In this document: positions 1 to 7,563 of the stretch, one piece after another
How the letters are laid out: every line of letters starts with the position of its first letter
Numbering within the stretch: the stretch's first letter is position 1
Source: Bacteroidia bacterium
Lineage (GTDB): Bacteria > Bacteroidota > Bacteroidia > Flavobacteriales_E > Vicingaceae
Direction of reading: 5' to 3'
Assembly: GCA_030426475.1 (NCBI GenBank)
Contig: JAUHYR010000011.1
Span: 1-47,415 of the forward strand
DNA: 47,415 bases
Notes under the pieces: generated by a model
What the model was told of the DNA's origin: nothing
Databases searched by the model: none
The model's input: only the letters and a program-made list of their open reading frames with translations
Program-made: the position numbers and the translations under genes

Positions 1-276
1 TAGTGCAATAATGGTAGGAGAAAACTCTAAAATAATAGATTGCCGTGCAGTAAAACCAACCGTATATAAAGGCAACAACGGACTATCAATATTAGATGCG
101 GTTTGTATTACAATTACCGCTCCCATAAACACAGAAATAATGGAAATGATACCTAAAGAACCTAAACCCAAACTGTATATTTCATCAATCAATTGTTTGA
201 AGAAAATACGAATTTTATCGGGCTTGCTAAACACCCGAATCATTAACATAAAGTATCTTCCTATGTGGTAGAACAC
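1..276 (-). CDS. mlaE: MlaE-family ABC transporter permease, N-terminal part (cut by window edge)
   Basis: The minus strand is open from a GTG at 276 to the window edge (92 codons). It encodes the N-terminus of an MlaE/YrbE-type permease, the inner-membrane subunit of ABC systems that move phospholipids between inner and outer membrane. Visible family features are the start FYHIGRYF, the membrane motif FMGAVIVIQTA, and a later segment with TVGFTAR and ILEFSPTI that leads into the conserved core. I chose GTG 276 because FYHIGRYF before the ATG at 249 is typical of Bacteroidota MlaE proteins; ATG 249 is the alternative. A stop codon lies four codons upstream of the GTG. The ATPase and MCE subunits would be expected beyond the left edge. 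The plus-strand frame over 11-271 is only its shadow. Confidence 0.85.
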   Translation of the reverse strand, partial: MFYHIGRYFMLMIRVFSKPDKIRIFFKQLIDEIYSLGLGSLGIISIISVFMGAVIVIQTASNIDSPLLPLYTVGFTARQSIILEFSPTIIAL

Positions 277-335
277 AATTTTTTTGGTTTAATTTCGTGT
301 AAAAATAAGATATTTAGCGTAACTTTAAATCCTCA

Positions 336-521
336 ATGAAAATAAGAACCCTTATATTATTACTATCTACCAGCCTTCTTTTTAGCGGATGTTTTCTGCG
401 TAAAAAAAACAAATGCGGTGATTGTCCTACATGGGGTAAAAAAAGAAAAAAAACTGCTTCGGTTATTTTCAAGAAAGATTCAGAGCTTGCCGCAGTACAT
501 TTTACTCCTTCAAAATCATAA
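336..521 (+). CDS. Small predicted lipoprotein (61 aa)
   Basis: A 61-residue protein that starts with a lipoprotein signal peptide: basic MKIR, a hydrophobic stretch, then the lipobox LFSGC with the acylated Cys at residue 19. The mature part is short and basic and carries a CGDCP motif (about residues 27-31) followed by WGKKRKK. Such tiny lipoproteins with a Cys-pair motif are common and unnamed in Bacteroidota. It should sit in the inner or outer membrane facing the periplasm; its role is unknown. It is divergent from the MlaE permease. I prefer it to the overlapping minus-strand frame (314-544), which has no signal or recognisable motif. Confidence 0.65.
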   Translation: MKIRTLILLLSTSLLFSGCFLRKKNKCGDCPTWGKKRKKTASVIFKKDSELAAVHFTPSKS

Positions 522-654
522 ATTATTTTTTTCACTTTCAACATTCAACTACCGAAATTGTAAAACATGTTGAAAAGTAAAAATTGAAAAATTAGTCTAT
601 CGGAATTGGTATTAATAAATTCGCAATTCAATTTTTACCAAAACCCAACTTAAG

Positions 655-1947
655 ATGATAGATGTTGCCATAGTTCCACCTTACGTAAACCAAAAAATTG
701 CTGACAAAGCGCAGAATTTAGTAGGTTCGGAAATCATTAAACTTGGAAATGAAATCAATGAAAAAATTCGCCTAGGTGAAAAAATTGATAATCTAACCAT
801 TGGTGATTTTAATCCTGAAATTTTTCCGATACCCACTTTACTGAAAGAAAAAATTATTGAGGCTTATCAAAACAATCAAACCAATTACCCTACTGCAAAT
901 GGTATTTTAGATTTAAGAAAAGCTGTATCAAGATATTTAATAACTAGACTTTCTTTAGAGTATAGCGAAGACCAAATTTTAATAGCCGGTGGTGCACGTC
1001 CGTTAATTTATGCTACCTATCAAACTATTTTAAATAAAGACGAGAAAGTTATTTATCCTATTCCGTCATGGAACAACAATCACTACACGTATTTAAGTGA
1101 TGCACAAAAAATTGAAATATCTACCAAAGCAGAAAACAATTTTATGCCAACTGCTGAGGACATTAAAAAACATTTAGGTGAAGCTCATTTAGTATCGTTA
1201 TGTTCTCCACTTAATCCAACAGGCACTGTTTTTTCTTCTGATGAATTACAAAAAATATGTTACCTGATTTTAGAAGAGAACAAAAGAAGAGGTGATTTAA
1301 GAAAGCCTGTTTATTTAATGTACGACCACATTTATTGGGGATTAACACATAACTTAACACAGCATTTCGACCCTGTAAACTTATGCCCAGAAATGAAAAA
1401 CTATACGATTTACATTGATGGAATTTCTAAAGTTTTTGCGGCAACCGGTGTTAGAGTGGGTTGGGCATTTGGTCCTGAAAAAATAATGAATAAAATGAAA
1501 GCTATTTTAGGACATATTGGTGCATGGGCTCCTAAAGCGGAACAAGTTGCATGTGCTCAATTCCTAAATGAAGATGATGCCATTTCGGATTATTTATACA
1601 GTTTTAAATCTGCTATTTATGAAAGACTGAACACTTTACATAAAGGTATTCAGGCATTAAAAGAAGAAGGATTTCCGGTAGATTCTATCGAACCACAAGC
1701 AGCTATGTATTTAACCGTTAAGATTTCAATAAACGGTAAAAAAACGGAAGAAGGAGAAGTATTGGAAGATGCTGAACAAGCAGCTATTTATCTTATCAAT
1801 GAAGCTAAGGTTGGCATTGTGCCTTTCTATGCTTTTGGCGACTCCAGAAAGAGCGAATGGTACAGAGTTTCAGTTGGCACACTTAAAACTGAAGATATTG
1901 AAGGAATTCTTGCCAGAATTAAAGCAGCTTTAGAAAAGCTTTCTTAA
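655..1947 (+). CDS. PLP-dependent aminotransferase, fold type I (class I/II)
   Basis: A 430-residue cytoplasmic aminotransferase of the aspartate-aminotransferase superfamily. Visible features are NYPTANGILDLRKAV (substrate-side loop, about 77-91), a NPTG motif (187-190), the Asp that contacts the PLP ring nitrogen in MYDHIYW (about 224), and the Schiff-base lysine in DGISKVFAATG (K259), followed by GVRVGWAFGP. The C-terminal RVSVG supplies the carboxylate-binding Arg. Length and motif order are normal for the family, so it should be active. The amino-acid substrate cannot be read from sequence. It precedes manC by about 90 bases that contain two small AT-rich inverted repeats, so it is probably transcribed alone. 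Confidence 0.88.
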   Translation: MIDVAIVPPYVNQKIADKAQNLVGSEIIKLGNEINEKIRLGEKIDNLTIGDFNPEIFPIPTLLKEKIIEAYQNNQTNYPTANGILDLRKAVSRYLITRLSLEYSEDQILIAGGARPLIYATYQTILNKDEKVIYPIPSWNNNHYTYLSDAQKIEISTKAENNFMPTAEDIKKHLGEAHLVSLCSPLNPTGTVFSSDELQKICYLILEENKRRGDLRKPVYLMYDHIYWGLTHNLTQHFDPVNLCPEMKNYTIYIDGISKVFAATGVRVGWAFGPEKIMNKMKAILGHIGAWAPKAEQVACAQFLNEDDAISDYLYSFKSAIYERLNTLHKGIQALKEEGFPVDSIEPQAAMYLTVKISINGKKTEEGEVLEDAEQAAIYLINEAKVGIVPFYAFGDSRKSEWYRVSVGTLKTEDIEGILARIKAALEKLS

Positions 1948-1967
1948 TCTTATCTTACCGTTAGCAT

Positions 1968-2006
1968 AACATTAATTTTAATGTTTTAATTAGCTATTAT
2001 AGCTAA
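1968..2006 (+). terminator. Two tandem AT-rich inverted repeats after the aminotransferase gene
   Basis: Two perfect small hairpins lie between the aminotransferase and manC: an 8-bp stem AACATTAA/TTAATGTT (1968-1985, 2-base loop) and a 7-bp stem TTAGCTA/TAGCTAA (1990-2006, 3-base loop). Neither is followed by a strong T run, so they may be a weak terminator or processing site. The call rests on the repeats alone. Confidence 0.3.
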
Positions 2007-2036
2007 AAACCCGCTTCTGTTTCATACATTCGCAGC

Positions 2037-3113
2037 ATGAATAGCAATAATTATTGTGTGATAATGGCCGGAGGAATTGGCAGTAGATTTTGGCCAATGA
2101 GTCGTACCGATAAACCCAAACAATTCCTTGACTTTTTAGGTACGGGAAAAACGCTCATCCAGCAAACTTTTGAGAGGGTTACCCGCATTGTTCCTAAAGA
2201 AAATGTTTACATCGTTACCAATACGTTATACAAACAACTAACGCTTGAACAACTGACCGATATTACCGAACAACAAGTAATTTGTGAACCTAGCAGAAGA
2301 AATACAGCACCTTGCATTGCTTATGCCAACCATAAAATAAAAAAGCTCAACCCTGATGCGAATATATTAGTTGCACCAGCCGACCACTTAATTATTAAAG
2401 AAGATGTGTTTGCTGATGCCGTTCAAAAATGTTTTGACTTTGCAAGCAATAATGATGCATTAATCACAATGGGTATTACTCCCACCAGACCTGATACAGG
2501 TTATGGCTATATTCAGTTTATTAATAATGATGATGAGTTGAAAAAAGTAAAAACATTTACTGAAAAGCCCAACCATGAATTAGCTATTAAGTTTATTGAA
2601 AGTGGAGAGTTTAGCTGGAATTCGGGTATGTTTATTTGGAATATTAAAAGTATATCAAAGGCGTTTGAAAATCACTTACCCAATACCACAGCCATATTTG
2701 CTGAAGGCGAAGAATTTTACAATACCGATAAAGAAACAGAGTTTATTGAAAAAGCCTATTCTACTTGTAAAGATATTTCTATTGACTACGGTATTATGGA
2801 GAAAGCCGACAATGTTTATGTCATGAATGTTGACATTGGCTGGAGCGATTTAGGTACCTGGGGCTCTGTTTATACTCATCTTAAACATGACGACAAGGAA
2901 AATGCAAAAGTGGGGAAGCATGTTATGTTGTATGATACAACTAATTGTATGATAAATGTTCCTAAAGATAAACTGGTTGTTATTCAGGGTTTAGACGATT
3001 ACATAGTAGTTGAAGCCAATAACACCTTGTTAATTTGTAAAAAATCGGATGAGCAAAAAATCAAACAATTTGTTCAAGATGTAAAGATTGACAAAGGCGA
3101 AAAGTTCGTTTAG
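2037..3113 (+). CDS. manC: Mannose-1-phosphate guanylyltransferase
   Basis: A 358-residue cytoplasmic nucleotidyltransferase that makes GDP-mannose from GTP and mannose-1-phosphate. The signature MAGGIGSRFWPMSR with KPKQF lies at about residues 10-30. It is followed by EPSRRNTAPCIAYA, the APADH segment with the metal-binding Asp, FTEKP and WNSGMFIW. The length matches the single-domain form without the C-terminal phosphomannose isomerase domain. GDP-mannose is the precursor of GDP-fucose and GDP-perosamine, so this enzyme may feed the glycan locus at 20-40 kb, which contains a GT10 glycosyltransferase; that link is inference. The DUF423 gene starts 2 bases after its stop. Confidence 0.93.
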   Translation: MNSNNYCVIMAGGIGSRFWPMSRTDKPKQFLDFLGTGKTLIQQTFERVTRIVPKENVYIVTNTLYKQLTLEQLTDITEQQVICEPSRRNTAPCIAYANHKIKKLNPDANILVAPADHLIIKEDVFADAVQKCFDFASNNDALITMGITPTRPDTGYGYIQFINNDDELKKVKTFTEKPNHELAIKFIESGEFSWNSGMFIWNIKSISKAFENHLPNTTAIFAEGEEFYNTDKETEFIEKAYSTCKDISIDYGIMEKADNVYVMNVDIGWSDLGTWGSVYTHLKHDDKENAKVGKHVMLYDTTNCMINVPKDKLVVIQGLDDYIVVEANNTLLICKKSDEQKIKQFVQDVKIDKGEKFV

Positions 3114-3115
3114 TT

Positions 3116-3526
3116 TTGAATACTAAAATTGCTGCATACGCTTGTTTTATTTTAGTCCTAGGCATTGTTTTAGGTGCGATGGCAGCACATGCTTTAGAGA
3201 AGTTAATTTCTGCTGAACAATTAAATAGTTTTGAAACAGCAGTTGACTACCATATTTATCACGGATTGGGTTTGCTTATTCTTTCCTTTTTTGGAAAAGT
3301 ACTCACTAAAAAACAGCTTACTATTTTATTCAGGCTTTTTGTAACAGGGCTAATTTTCTTTAGTGGCTCTATTTACTTTTTAAGTACTTCAGAAATTTAC
3401 GGCTTACAAGAAATGAATAGCATAATTGGCCCCATAACTCCAATTGGTGGGCTTATTTTAATTACTACCTGGGTTATTTTTGGGATAATGCTAATTAGAC
3501 TAAAGCTTGAGACTAAAAAGCATTAA
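3116..3526 (+). CDS. DUF423 (YgdD-type) inner-membrane protein
   Basis: A 136-residue protein with about four membrane segments. It shows the DUF423 signature: a Gly/Ala-rich first helix ending in GAMAAHAL, then FETAVDYHIYHGLGLLIL, and the later pair GSIYFL and GPITPIGGLILITTW. The family is widespread and its function is not known. The start is TTG at 3116, two bases after the manC stop, which indicates one transcript. No ATG in frame would keep the first membrane helix. Its 3' end overlaps the convergent gene 3513-3965 by 14 bases. Confidence 0.87.
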   Translation: MNTKIAAYACFILVLGIVLGAMAAHALEKLISAEQLNSFETAVDYHIYHGLGLLILSFFGKVLTKKQLTILFRLFVTGLIFFSGSIYFLSTSEIYGLQEMNSIIGPITPIGGLILITTWVIFGIMLIRLKLETKKH

Positions 3527-3965
3527 TTACATTTTGAAAATATAATATTCTCTTTCGTAGTTCTGATGCAACAACAATACATGTAAACAGGTAAAAAGCT
3601 AGTAATGAGAAGAAAAAAATATAATCTAATTGGTTCTTAAATAGAACAATAAATGCTGAAAAGCAAATAAAGGAATAGATAATCATAAATAGAAAAAGTA
3701 GCCCTGTCCCAAAAAAGCTTACTGTAATTTGTATGCTATTGAAATCCTCACTTTTTATTTCTCCTTTCAAATTTAATAAGTCTATTACAAAACCTTTCAT
3801 TGGAAGAAATTTCGCTGTAAATGTATTTGAGTCTTTTCCCAAAAAAAGAACATTTAATTTATTATTTTCCTTTAATTTATTTACAAAATCATCTTTAGGT
3901 ATTTTTAAAATATAAATCCTTTGAATTGGAAAATTAAACAGTATGCTAATATAGCTTAACAACAT
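3513..3965 (-). CDS. Hypothetical membrane protein (150 aa)
   Basis: I do not recognise a family. The N-terminal 80 residues look like a small beta-rich soluble domain (IQRIYILKIPKD, KLNVLFLGKD, FTAKFLPMKGF). Two strong membrane helices follow (about 83-110, VSFFGTGLLFLFMIIY; and about 115-140, FFFSLLAFYLFTCIVV), then a basic tail. It starts 5 bases after the stop of the purine nucleoside phosphorylase, so it is probably the last gene of that operon. It might extend the operon's function or be a passenger. The frame is real rather than a shadow because it is hydrophobic in blocks and nothing convincing lies opposite. Confidence 0.6.
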   Translation of the reverse strand: MLLSYISILFNFPIQRIYILKIPKDDFVNKLKENNKLNVLFLGKDSNTFTAKFLPMKGFVIDLLNLKGEIKSEDFNSIQITVSFFGTGLLFLFMIIYSFICFSAFIVLFKNQLDYIFFFSLLAFYLFTCIVVASELRKRILYFQNVINAF

Positions 3966-3970
3966 TTATA

Positions 3971-4786
3971 TCATATTCTAGTAACCAACTCAGAAAATAA
4001 TGCCGTTAACTTAACTTCTGCTTTACCTGCCGTTTCAATAATATCAGATATATCCACAGGTTGAAGGTTGTTCGGGTCGCACTCATCGGTAAGCACAGAA
4101 ACAGCACAACAAGCTAAGCCCATGTGATTGGCCACAATAATTTCAGGAACCGTACTCATACCTACAGCGTCTGCCCCAATTTTTCTTAAATAACGGTATT
4201 CTGCTCTGGTTTCTAAACATGGGCCCATAGCAACCGCATAAACGCCTTTATAAACAGTTATTCCTTTTTCTTTAGCTATAGATTCTATTTCACTATTTAT
4301 TTTTTTACTGTAAGGTTCACTCATATCAGGAAATCTTGGACCAAAATCATCATTATTTTTTCCTCTCAACGGATGTTCAGGTAGTAAATTAATATGGTCT
4401 GTCAATAACATTAATTCGCCCTTCTTAAATTCAGGATTCATGGTTCCTGCTGCATTTGAAACTAAAAGATTCTCAACTCCCAATAATTTCATCACTTTTA
4501 CAGGCAAAGTAATTTGGTGCATATTATAACCTTCATAAAAGTGAAATCTACCTTGAAAAGCAATTACCTGAACGCCATTTAGCTTACCATAAATCAATCT
4601 GCTTTTATGAAACTCAACTGTTGCAATGGGAAAGTTGGGTATTTCATGATATTCTATTTCTATTTCGGAAACAATTTCTTTAGTTAATCCGCCCAATCCT
4701 GTTCCTAAAATAATACCCACTTTCGGAGAAATCACTCCTTTACTTTTGATGAAGTCAACTGTTTCAAAAATTTGTTCTTTAGTCAT
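3971..4786 (-). CDS. Purine nucleoside phosphorylase (trimeric type), possibly adenosine-preferring
   Basis: A 271-residue cytoplasmic enzyme of the trimeric PNP/MTAP family, which splits purine nucleosides with phosphate to the base and sugar-1-phosphate. Visible features are IILGTGLGGL (phosphate loop, 25-34), NAAGTMNPEF (111-120), HPLRG with FPDMSEPYS, and AMGPCLETRAEYR, with Glu196 at the purine-contacting position, followed by VGMSTVPEIIVA. Where 6-oxopurine PNPs carry TN (Asn243 in the human enzyme), this protein has TDECD (T233-D237), similar to the TDYD of methylthioadenosine phosphorylases, which bind 6-aminopurines. That suggests adenosine-like substrates. It follows the TIGR04282 transferase gene with a 1-base gap. 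Confidence 0.92.
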   Translation of the reverse strand: MTKEQIFETVDFIKSKGVISPKVGIILGTGLGGLTKEIVSEIEIEYHEIPNFPIATVEFHKSRLIYGKLNGVQVIAFQGRFHFYEGYNMHQITLPVKVMKLLGVENLLVSNAAGTMNPEFKKGELMLLTDHINLLPEHPLRGKNNDDFGPRFPDMSEPYSKKINSEIESIAKEKGITVYKGVYAVAMGPCLETRAEYRYLRKIGADAVGMSTVPEIIVANHMGLACCAVSVLTDECDPNNLQPVDISDIIETAGKAEVKLTALFSELVTRI

Positions 4787-4787
4787 T

Positions 4788-5405
4788 TTATATGTTTAAA
4801 ATAGTATAAAGTTGAGTTTGCTTTAAGTCATCAATAGTATCAATATCTACCAACTCTTGCAATAGAAAGTACGTTTTTCCTTTCAGATTTTTTATTGAAT
4901 CTTTTAGAACTGTTTCCGTACTCCACTCAACTCCTTCAAACAATTCCGTATGCAGTTTGCTCATCCCTAAAAGGTAATAGCCGCCATCGTTTGCAGGTCC
5001 AAAAACCACATCATATTCCTCCAATTTAGCAAAAGCAGTTTCGATAATTTCTTCAGAAATATCATAACAGTCGCTACCAATAATAACTACTTTCTCAGAA
5101 ACACTTAGCACTTCTTCAAAAGCTGAATTCATTTTATCTCCCAACATCTCGCCTTGTTGCAATAGCTTTTTAAACTGAGTATTATCCCAATCATCAGTTG
5201 TATTAATCTCATTGGAATAAAAAAGAAAAGCTTGTGTGTTGGTTTTTAAAGCAACTTCTTTTGTTTTTTGTTGAAGTGCTAGATAGGTTCTCAAAGCGAA
5301 GTCTTCGCCCTCAGTTTTTGCGAGTCGGGTTTTAACTTTTCCTTTTTCAGGGTTTTTAATAAATATGATAAGCGCTTTACTTATAGACTTTTTCATAGTT
5401 TTCAT
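4788..5405 (-). CDS. TIGR04282/DUF2064-type nucleotide-sugar transferase-like protein
   Basis: A 205-residue cytoplasmic protein with a GT-A-like nucleotide-binding fold. It opens with ALIIFIKNPEKGKVKTRLA (the family's KxPxxGxVKTRLA signature), then has VVIIGSDCYDIS (DxD-like) and DVVFGPANDGGYYLLGM, both typical of DUF2064. NCBI families name such proteins arsenosugar biosynthesis glycosyltransferase (TIGR04282, earlier radical-SAM/selenodomain-associated transferase 1); that name comes from genomic association. It overlaps the rhodanese gene upstream by 29 bases and touches PNP downstream, so the three are almost surely co-translated. Start ATG 5405 is used; ATG 5396 (MKKSISKALI) is nearly as good. 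Confidence 0.85.
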   Translation of the reverse strand: MKTMKKSISKALIIFIKNPEKGKVKTRLAKTEGEDFALRTYLALQQKTKEVALKTNTQAFLFYSNEINTTDDWDNTQFKKLLQQGEMLGDKMNSAFEEVLSVSEKVVIIGSDCYDISEEIIETAFAKLEEYDVVFGPANDGGYYLLGMSKLHTELFEGVEWSTETVLKDSIKNLKGKTYFLLQELVDIDTIDDLKQTQLYTILNI

Positions 5406-5910
5406 TGCTTACCCACTTGCCCCAGTTTTTATTATAAGCATGTACCTGCTTTACTTCATTTCCGTTTGAATCTACTACTTTATAGCCTTCATTTACCCAT
5501 TCAAAAATACCACCATATAAGTTGTAAACATCGGTAAAGCCCATTTCTTTTAGCTTCTCTCCCACTTTCTCACTTCTGTAGCCAACCGAACAATACACCA
5601 CCACCTTAACATCTCTATCTACCTTTTCTATGGGTTTTAAATTTAAATGATCATACCCCACATACACTGCCTTTTCTAAATGAGATACTTTATATTCTTC
5701 ATATTCTCTGGCATCAAGAATAAGTATCTTCTTATTTTTAGGATATTCAGAGTTTAGTTGCTTTGGTTGAATTGTTGGAACAGAGTGTTTGTATAGTTTT
5801 TCTAACATTTCATCATAGCTCTTATTTTGTCCGCAACTAAGTAAAGATTGGAACATAAAAAGCAAAAAGGAAAGCCTCATAAATAGCGATATTGAAATTA
5901 AATTACTCAT
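5377..5910 (-). CDS. Rhodanese-domain lipoprotein
   Basis: A 177-residue protein with one rhodanese (sulfurtransferase) domain. The domain runs about 43-145, with ILILDAREYEEY, the active-site Cys in VVYCSVGYRSEKV (C107), and LYGGIFEWVNEGY. The N-terminus is a lipoprotein signal with lipobox LLSCG (C26), so it is probably anchored facing the periplasm. Two starts are possible: ATG 5910, which overlaps the DUF547 stop by 8 bases (translational coupling), or ATG 5880 (MRLSFLLFMF), which gives a more typical 16-residue signal. The intact Cys loop predicts activity. It sits between DUF547 and TIGR04282 genes, a combination I associate with arsenosugar operons. Confidence 0.88.
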   Translation of the reverse strand: MSNLISISLFMRLSFLLFMFQSLLSCGQNKSYDEMLEKLYKHSVPTIQPKQLNSEYPKNKKILILDAREYEEYKVSHLEKAVYVGYDHLNLKPIEKVDRDVKVVVYCSVGYRSEKVGEKLKEMGFTDVYNLYGGIFEWVNEGYKVVDSNGNEVKQVHAYNKNWGKWVSNENYEKVYK

Positions 5911-6598
5911 TAAGTGCCCAACTGTATTTTAAATAAGAGATATCTGCATCAGCATTTACACTAATTACAGAATACTTATTGATATAATCGATTATTGAGC
6001 CTTGCTTAGTAAAATCATCTTTAAACCAATTAAAAATTTCTGAGAGCTGGACTTTGGTAGGCGAAATTACATTTCTTGTTTTATCATTGATAAAGCGTTT
6101 AGCCTGAATATCTAATAAAGCATTTACACTATTAGCAGTATAAGCTTTATTTAATAGTTGAGGACATGAGTAAGAAGCACAAACAATTCCAAAATGGATT
6201 CTAGGGTCATTAAATTCTTTTCTTAAAATATTATGCTCAATATCATTAAGGCTGTATTCTTTTCCGCCAATGTTTATAAACTTCTTATCCCATGGTTTAT
6301 CTAAATCAGTAATACTCTTTAAAGGATAATTATCAATAATAAGTTTTACGGTAAACGCATTGTAAGCATTAATCCAATAAGCAAGCTTTTCATTAGAAGA
6401 CCAAGAGCTAGTGGGAGCATTTGAACTAAGGTGGCTTAAATATTTGTCTAACTCAGATTGATTTGCTTTAAATGCCTTATAATTTACCTTACCTGATGAA
6501 GAAACATTTTTACTTAATAAAGTATTCCAGGTTGAATGGTCTAATGAAAATAGAGAGAGAGAAAATAAAATAGAAACAAAAAATAGTAATGACTTCAT
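5903..6598 (-). CDS. DUF547 secreted protein
   Basis: A 231-residue protein with a signal peptide (MKSLLFFVSILFSLSLFS) and a DUF547 domain. Family hallmarks are KLAYWINAYNAFTVKLI (about 89-105), the following LKSITDL and WDKKFINIGGKEYSLNDIEH, and RIHFGIVCASYSCPQL with a Cys pair. DUF547 proteins are periplasmic or secreted and their biochemical role is not established; the conserved Cys and His residues suggest an enzyme. It is the first gene of the minus-strand group running to 3513. A weak promoter could lie in the 100 bases upstream, where the terminator hairpin of the next gene ends. Confidence 0.88.
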   Translation of the reverse strand: MKSLLFFVSILFSLSLFSLDHSTWNTLLSKNVSSSGKVNYKAFKANQSELDKYLSHLSSNAPTSSWSSNEKLAYWINAYNAFTVKLIIDNYPLKSITDLDKPWDKKFINIGGKEYSLNDIEHNILRKEFNDPRIHFGIVCASYSCPQLLNKAYTANSVNALLDIQAKRFINDKTRNVISPTKVQLSEIFNWFKDDFTKQGSIIDYINKYSVISVNADADISYLKYSWALNE

Positions 6599-6633
6599 GA
6601 TTACAGGTTTTTACAATATTACAAATTATTGGC

Positions 6634-6663
6634 AAAAAAAAATGTCAAGTAAACTACTTGACA
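6634..6663 (-). terminator. Rho-independent terminator of the gene at 6696-7490
   Basis: On the minus strand a perfect 9-bp stem (TGTCAAGTA/TACTTGACA, 3-base loop, 6643-6663) is followed directly by nine T residues (6642-6634). It lies 32 bases past the stop of the T9SS protein gene and isolates it from the DUF547 operon. Confidence 0.85.
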
Positions 6664-6695
6664 CAATAAACGTTCCAATAAGGTTTTTGGATTGA

Positions 6696-7490
6696 TTACT
6701 TCTTATAAAATTGCTCTGTTTTATTATCGTAGTTAATGTAGTAAACGCCTTTATTTAAATTAGAAATGTCTATTTCGCTACCATAACCTTTTTTATTAAG
6801 ATTACCGTAAACGTCATATATTTCATACATAGACTCAGAAGAAAGTTTTACCATTTTTTTATCTGTTTCCAATAATTTAACTTCAGCTAAATCACTTTTT
6901 ACAGAAGCAGTTTCACTTGGAACTCTGGTTGATTTTCTTTTACCGTCAAAATCATACTGAACTACTCTTATTTTATTACTTCCATGGTGTAACGGAACGT
7001 TAAACTCATAAGTGTTTTCATTTGGCGTGCCTTTTCCTTCAATTTCACCTATTGTTACCCACTTATTCCATTTAAACTGTTGAACCACAAACGGTAATTT
7101 AGCAGTTTCATTAGTTGTGGTAAATGTATAAGTACCATCTTTTGAAATATCCTGCTTTACTAAATCAAATGTACTTCTAGGTTTTAATACTTCAGGATTT
7201 AATACTTTAGGTCTTGGTTGTTCCTCTTTGTGGTCAATAGAAACTACCACAGGGTCTCCCATTTTTAACTCAAAATACGTGAAATCTACTTCAAATGCAC
7301 TAGAATTAATTTCTCCGGGAAACACCTCACCGTTAATTTTTACATCAACAGTAGAAAATCCTACACCTGAGGAAGCATAAGGGTTTTGAACGTATAAATT
7401 TTTACCTTGATAAGTTCCTTCAAGTACAAGTGTTTGTGAATTAGCAAAATAGCTAACAAAAATGAAGGCAATTATTAAAAAGTATTTCAT
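6696..7490 (-). CDS. Secreted protein with T9SS-type C-terminal domain (264 aa)
   Basis: A signal peptide (MKYFLIIAFIFVSYFANSQ) is followed by a beta-rich region of about 170 residues without a family I can name, containing LVLEGTYQGKNLYVQNP at the start of the mature protein. The C-terminus resembles a type A sorting domain: YEIYDVYGNLNKKG, then ISNLNKGVYYINYD and a basic end. It should be exported by Sec and then passed through the outer membrane by the type IX system. It has its own probable promoter (7508-7539) and a strong terminator, so it is a single-gene unit. Confidence 0.8.
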   Translation of the reverse strand: MKYFLIIAFIFVSYFANSQTLVLEGTYQGKNLYVQNPYASSGVGFSTVDVKINGEVFPGEINSSAFEVDFTYFELKMGDPVVVSIDHKEEQPRPKVLNPEVLKPRSTFDLVKQDISKDGTYTFTTTNETAKLPFVVQQFKWNKWVTIGEIEGKGTPNENTYEFNVPLHHGSNKIRVVQYDFDGKRKSTRVPSETASVKSDLAEVKLLETDKKMVKLSSESMYEIYDVYGNLNKKGYGSEIDISNLNKGVYYINYDNKTEQFYKK

Positions 7491-7507
7491 TGATTATTAA
7501 TAAAGTG

Positions 7508-7539
7508 TAAATATACTTCCAAATTTTATTCCGTACAAA
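7508..7539 (-). promoter_or_regulatory. Probable promoter of the gene at 6696-7490
   Basis: Minus strand: TTTG (7539-7536), a 20-base spacer, then TATATTTA (7515-7508), one base off the Bacteroidota -7 consensus TAnnTTTG. The ATG at 7490 is 17 bases downstream of the box. Confidence 0.4.
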
Positions 7540-7563
7540 TACTTAGTGTTATTTTTTTGTTAA

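Noticed and set aside
11-271. Plus-strand frame of 86 residues at the left edge
   Set aside because: The opposite strand encodes a clear MlaE permease; the plus frame has no recognisable feature.
314-544. Minus-strand frame of 76 residues
   Set aside because: It overlaps the small lipoprotein gene almost completely and lacks any signal or motif, while the plus frame has a full lipobox.
2025-2032. TACATTCG box before manC
   Set aside because: It lies only 4 bases before the ATG and has no -33 partner, so it is probably chance.
6599-6695. Promoter for the DUF547 operon made of TTGAC from the terminator arm and TAATTTG
   Set aside because: The spacing (17) and the seven-base -7 box both deviate from the consensus; too weak to list as a feature.
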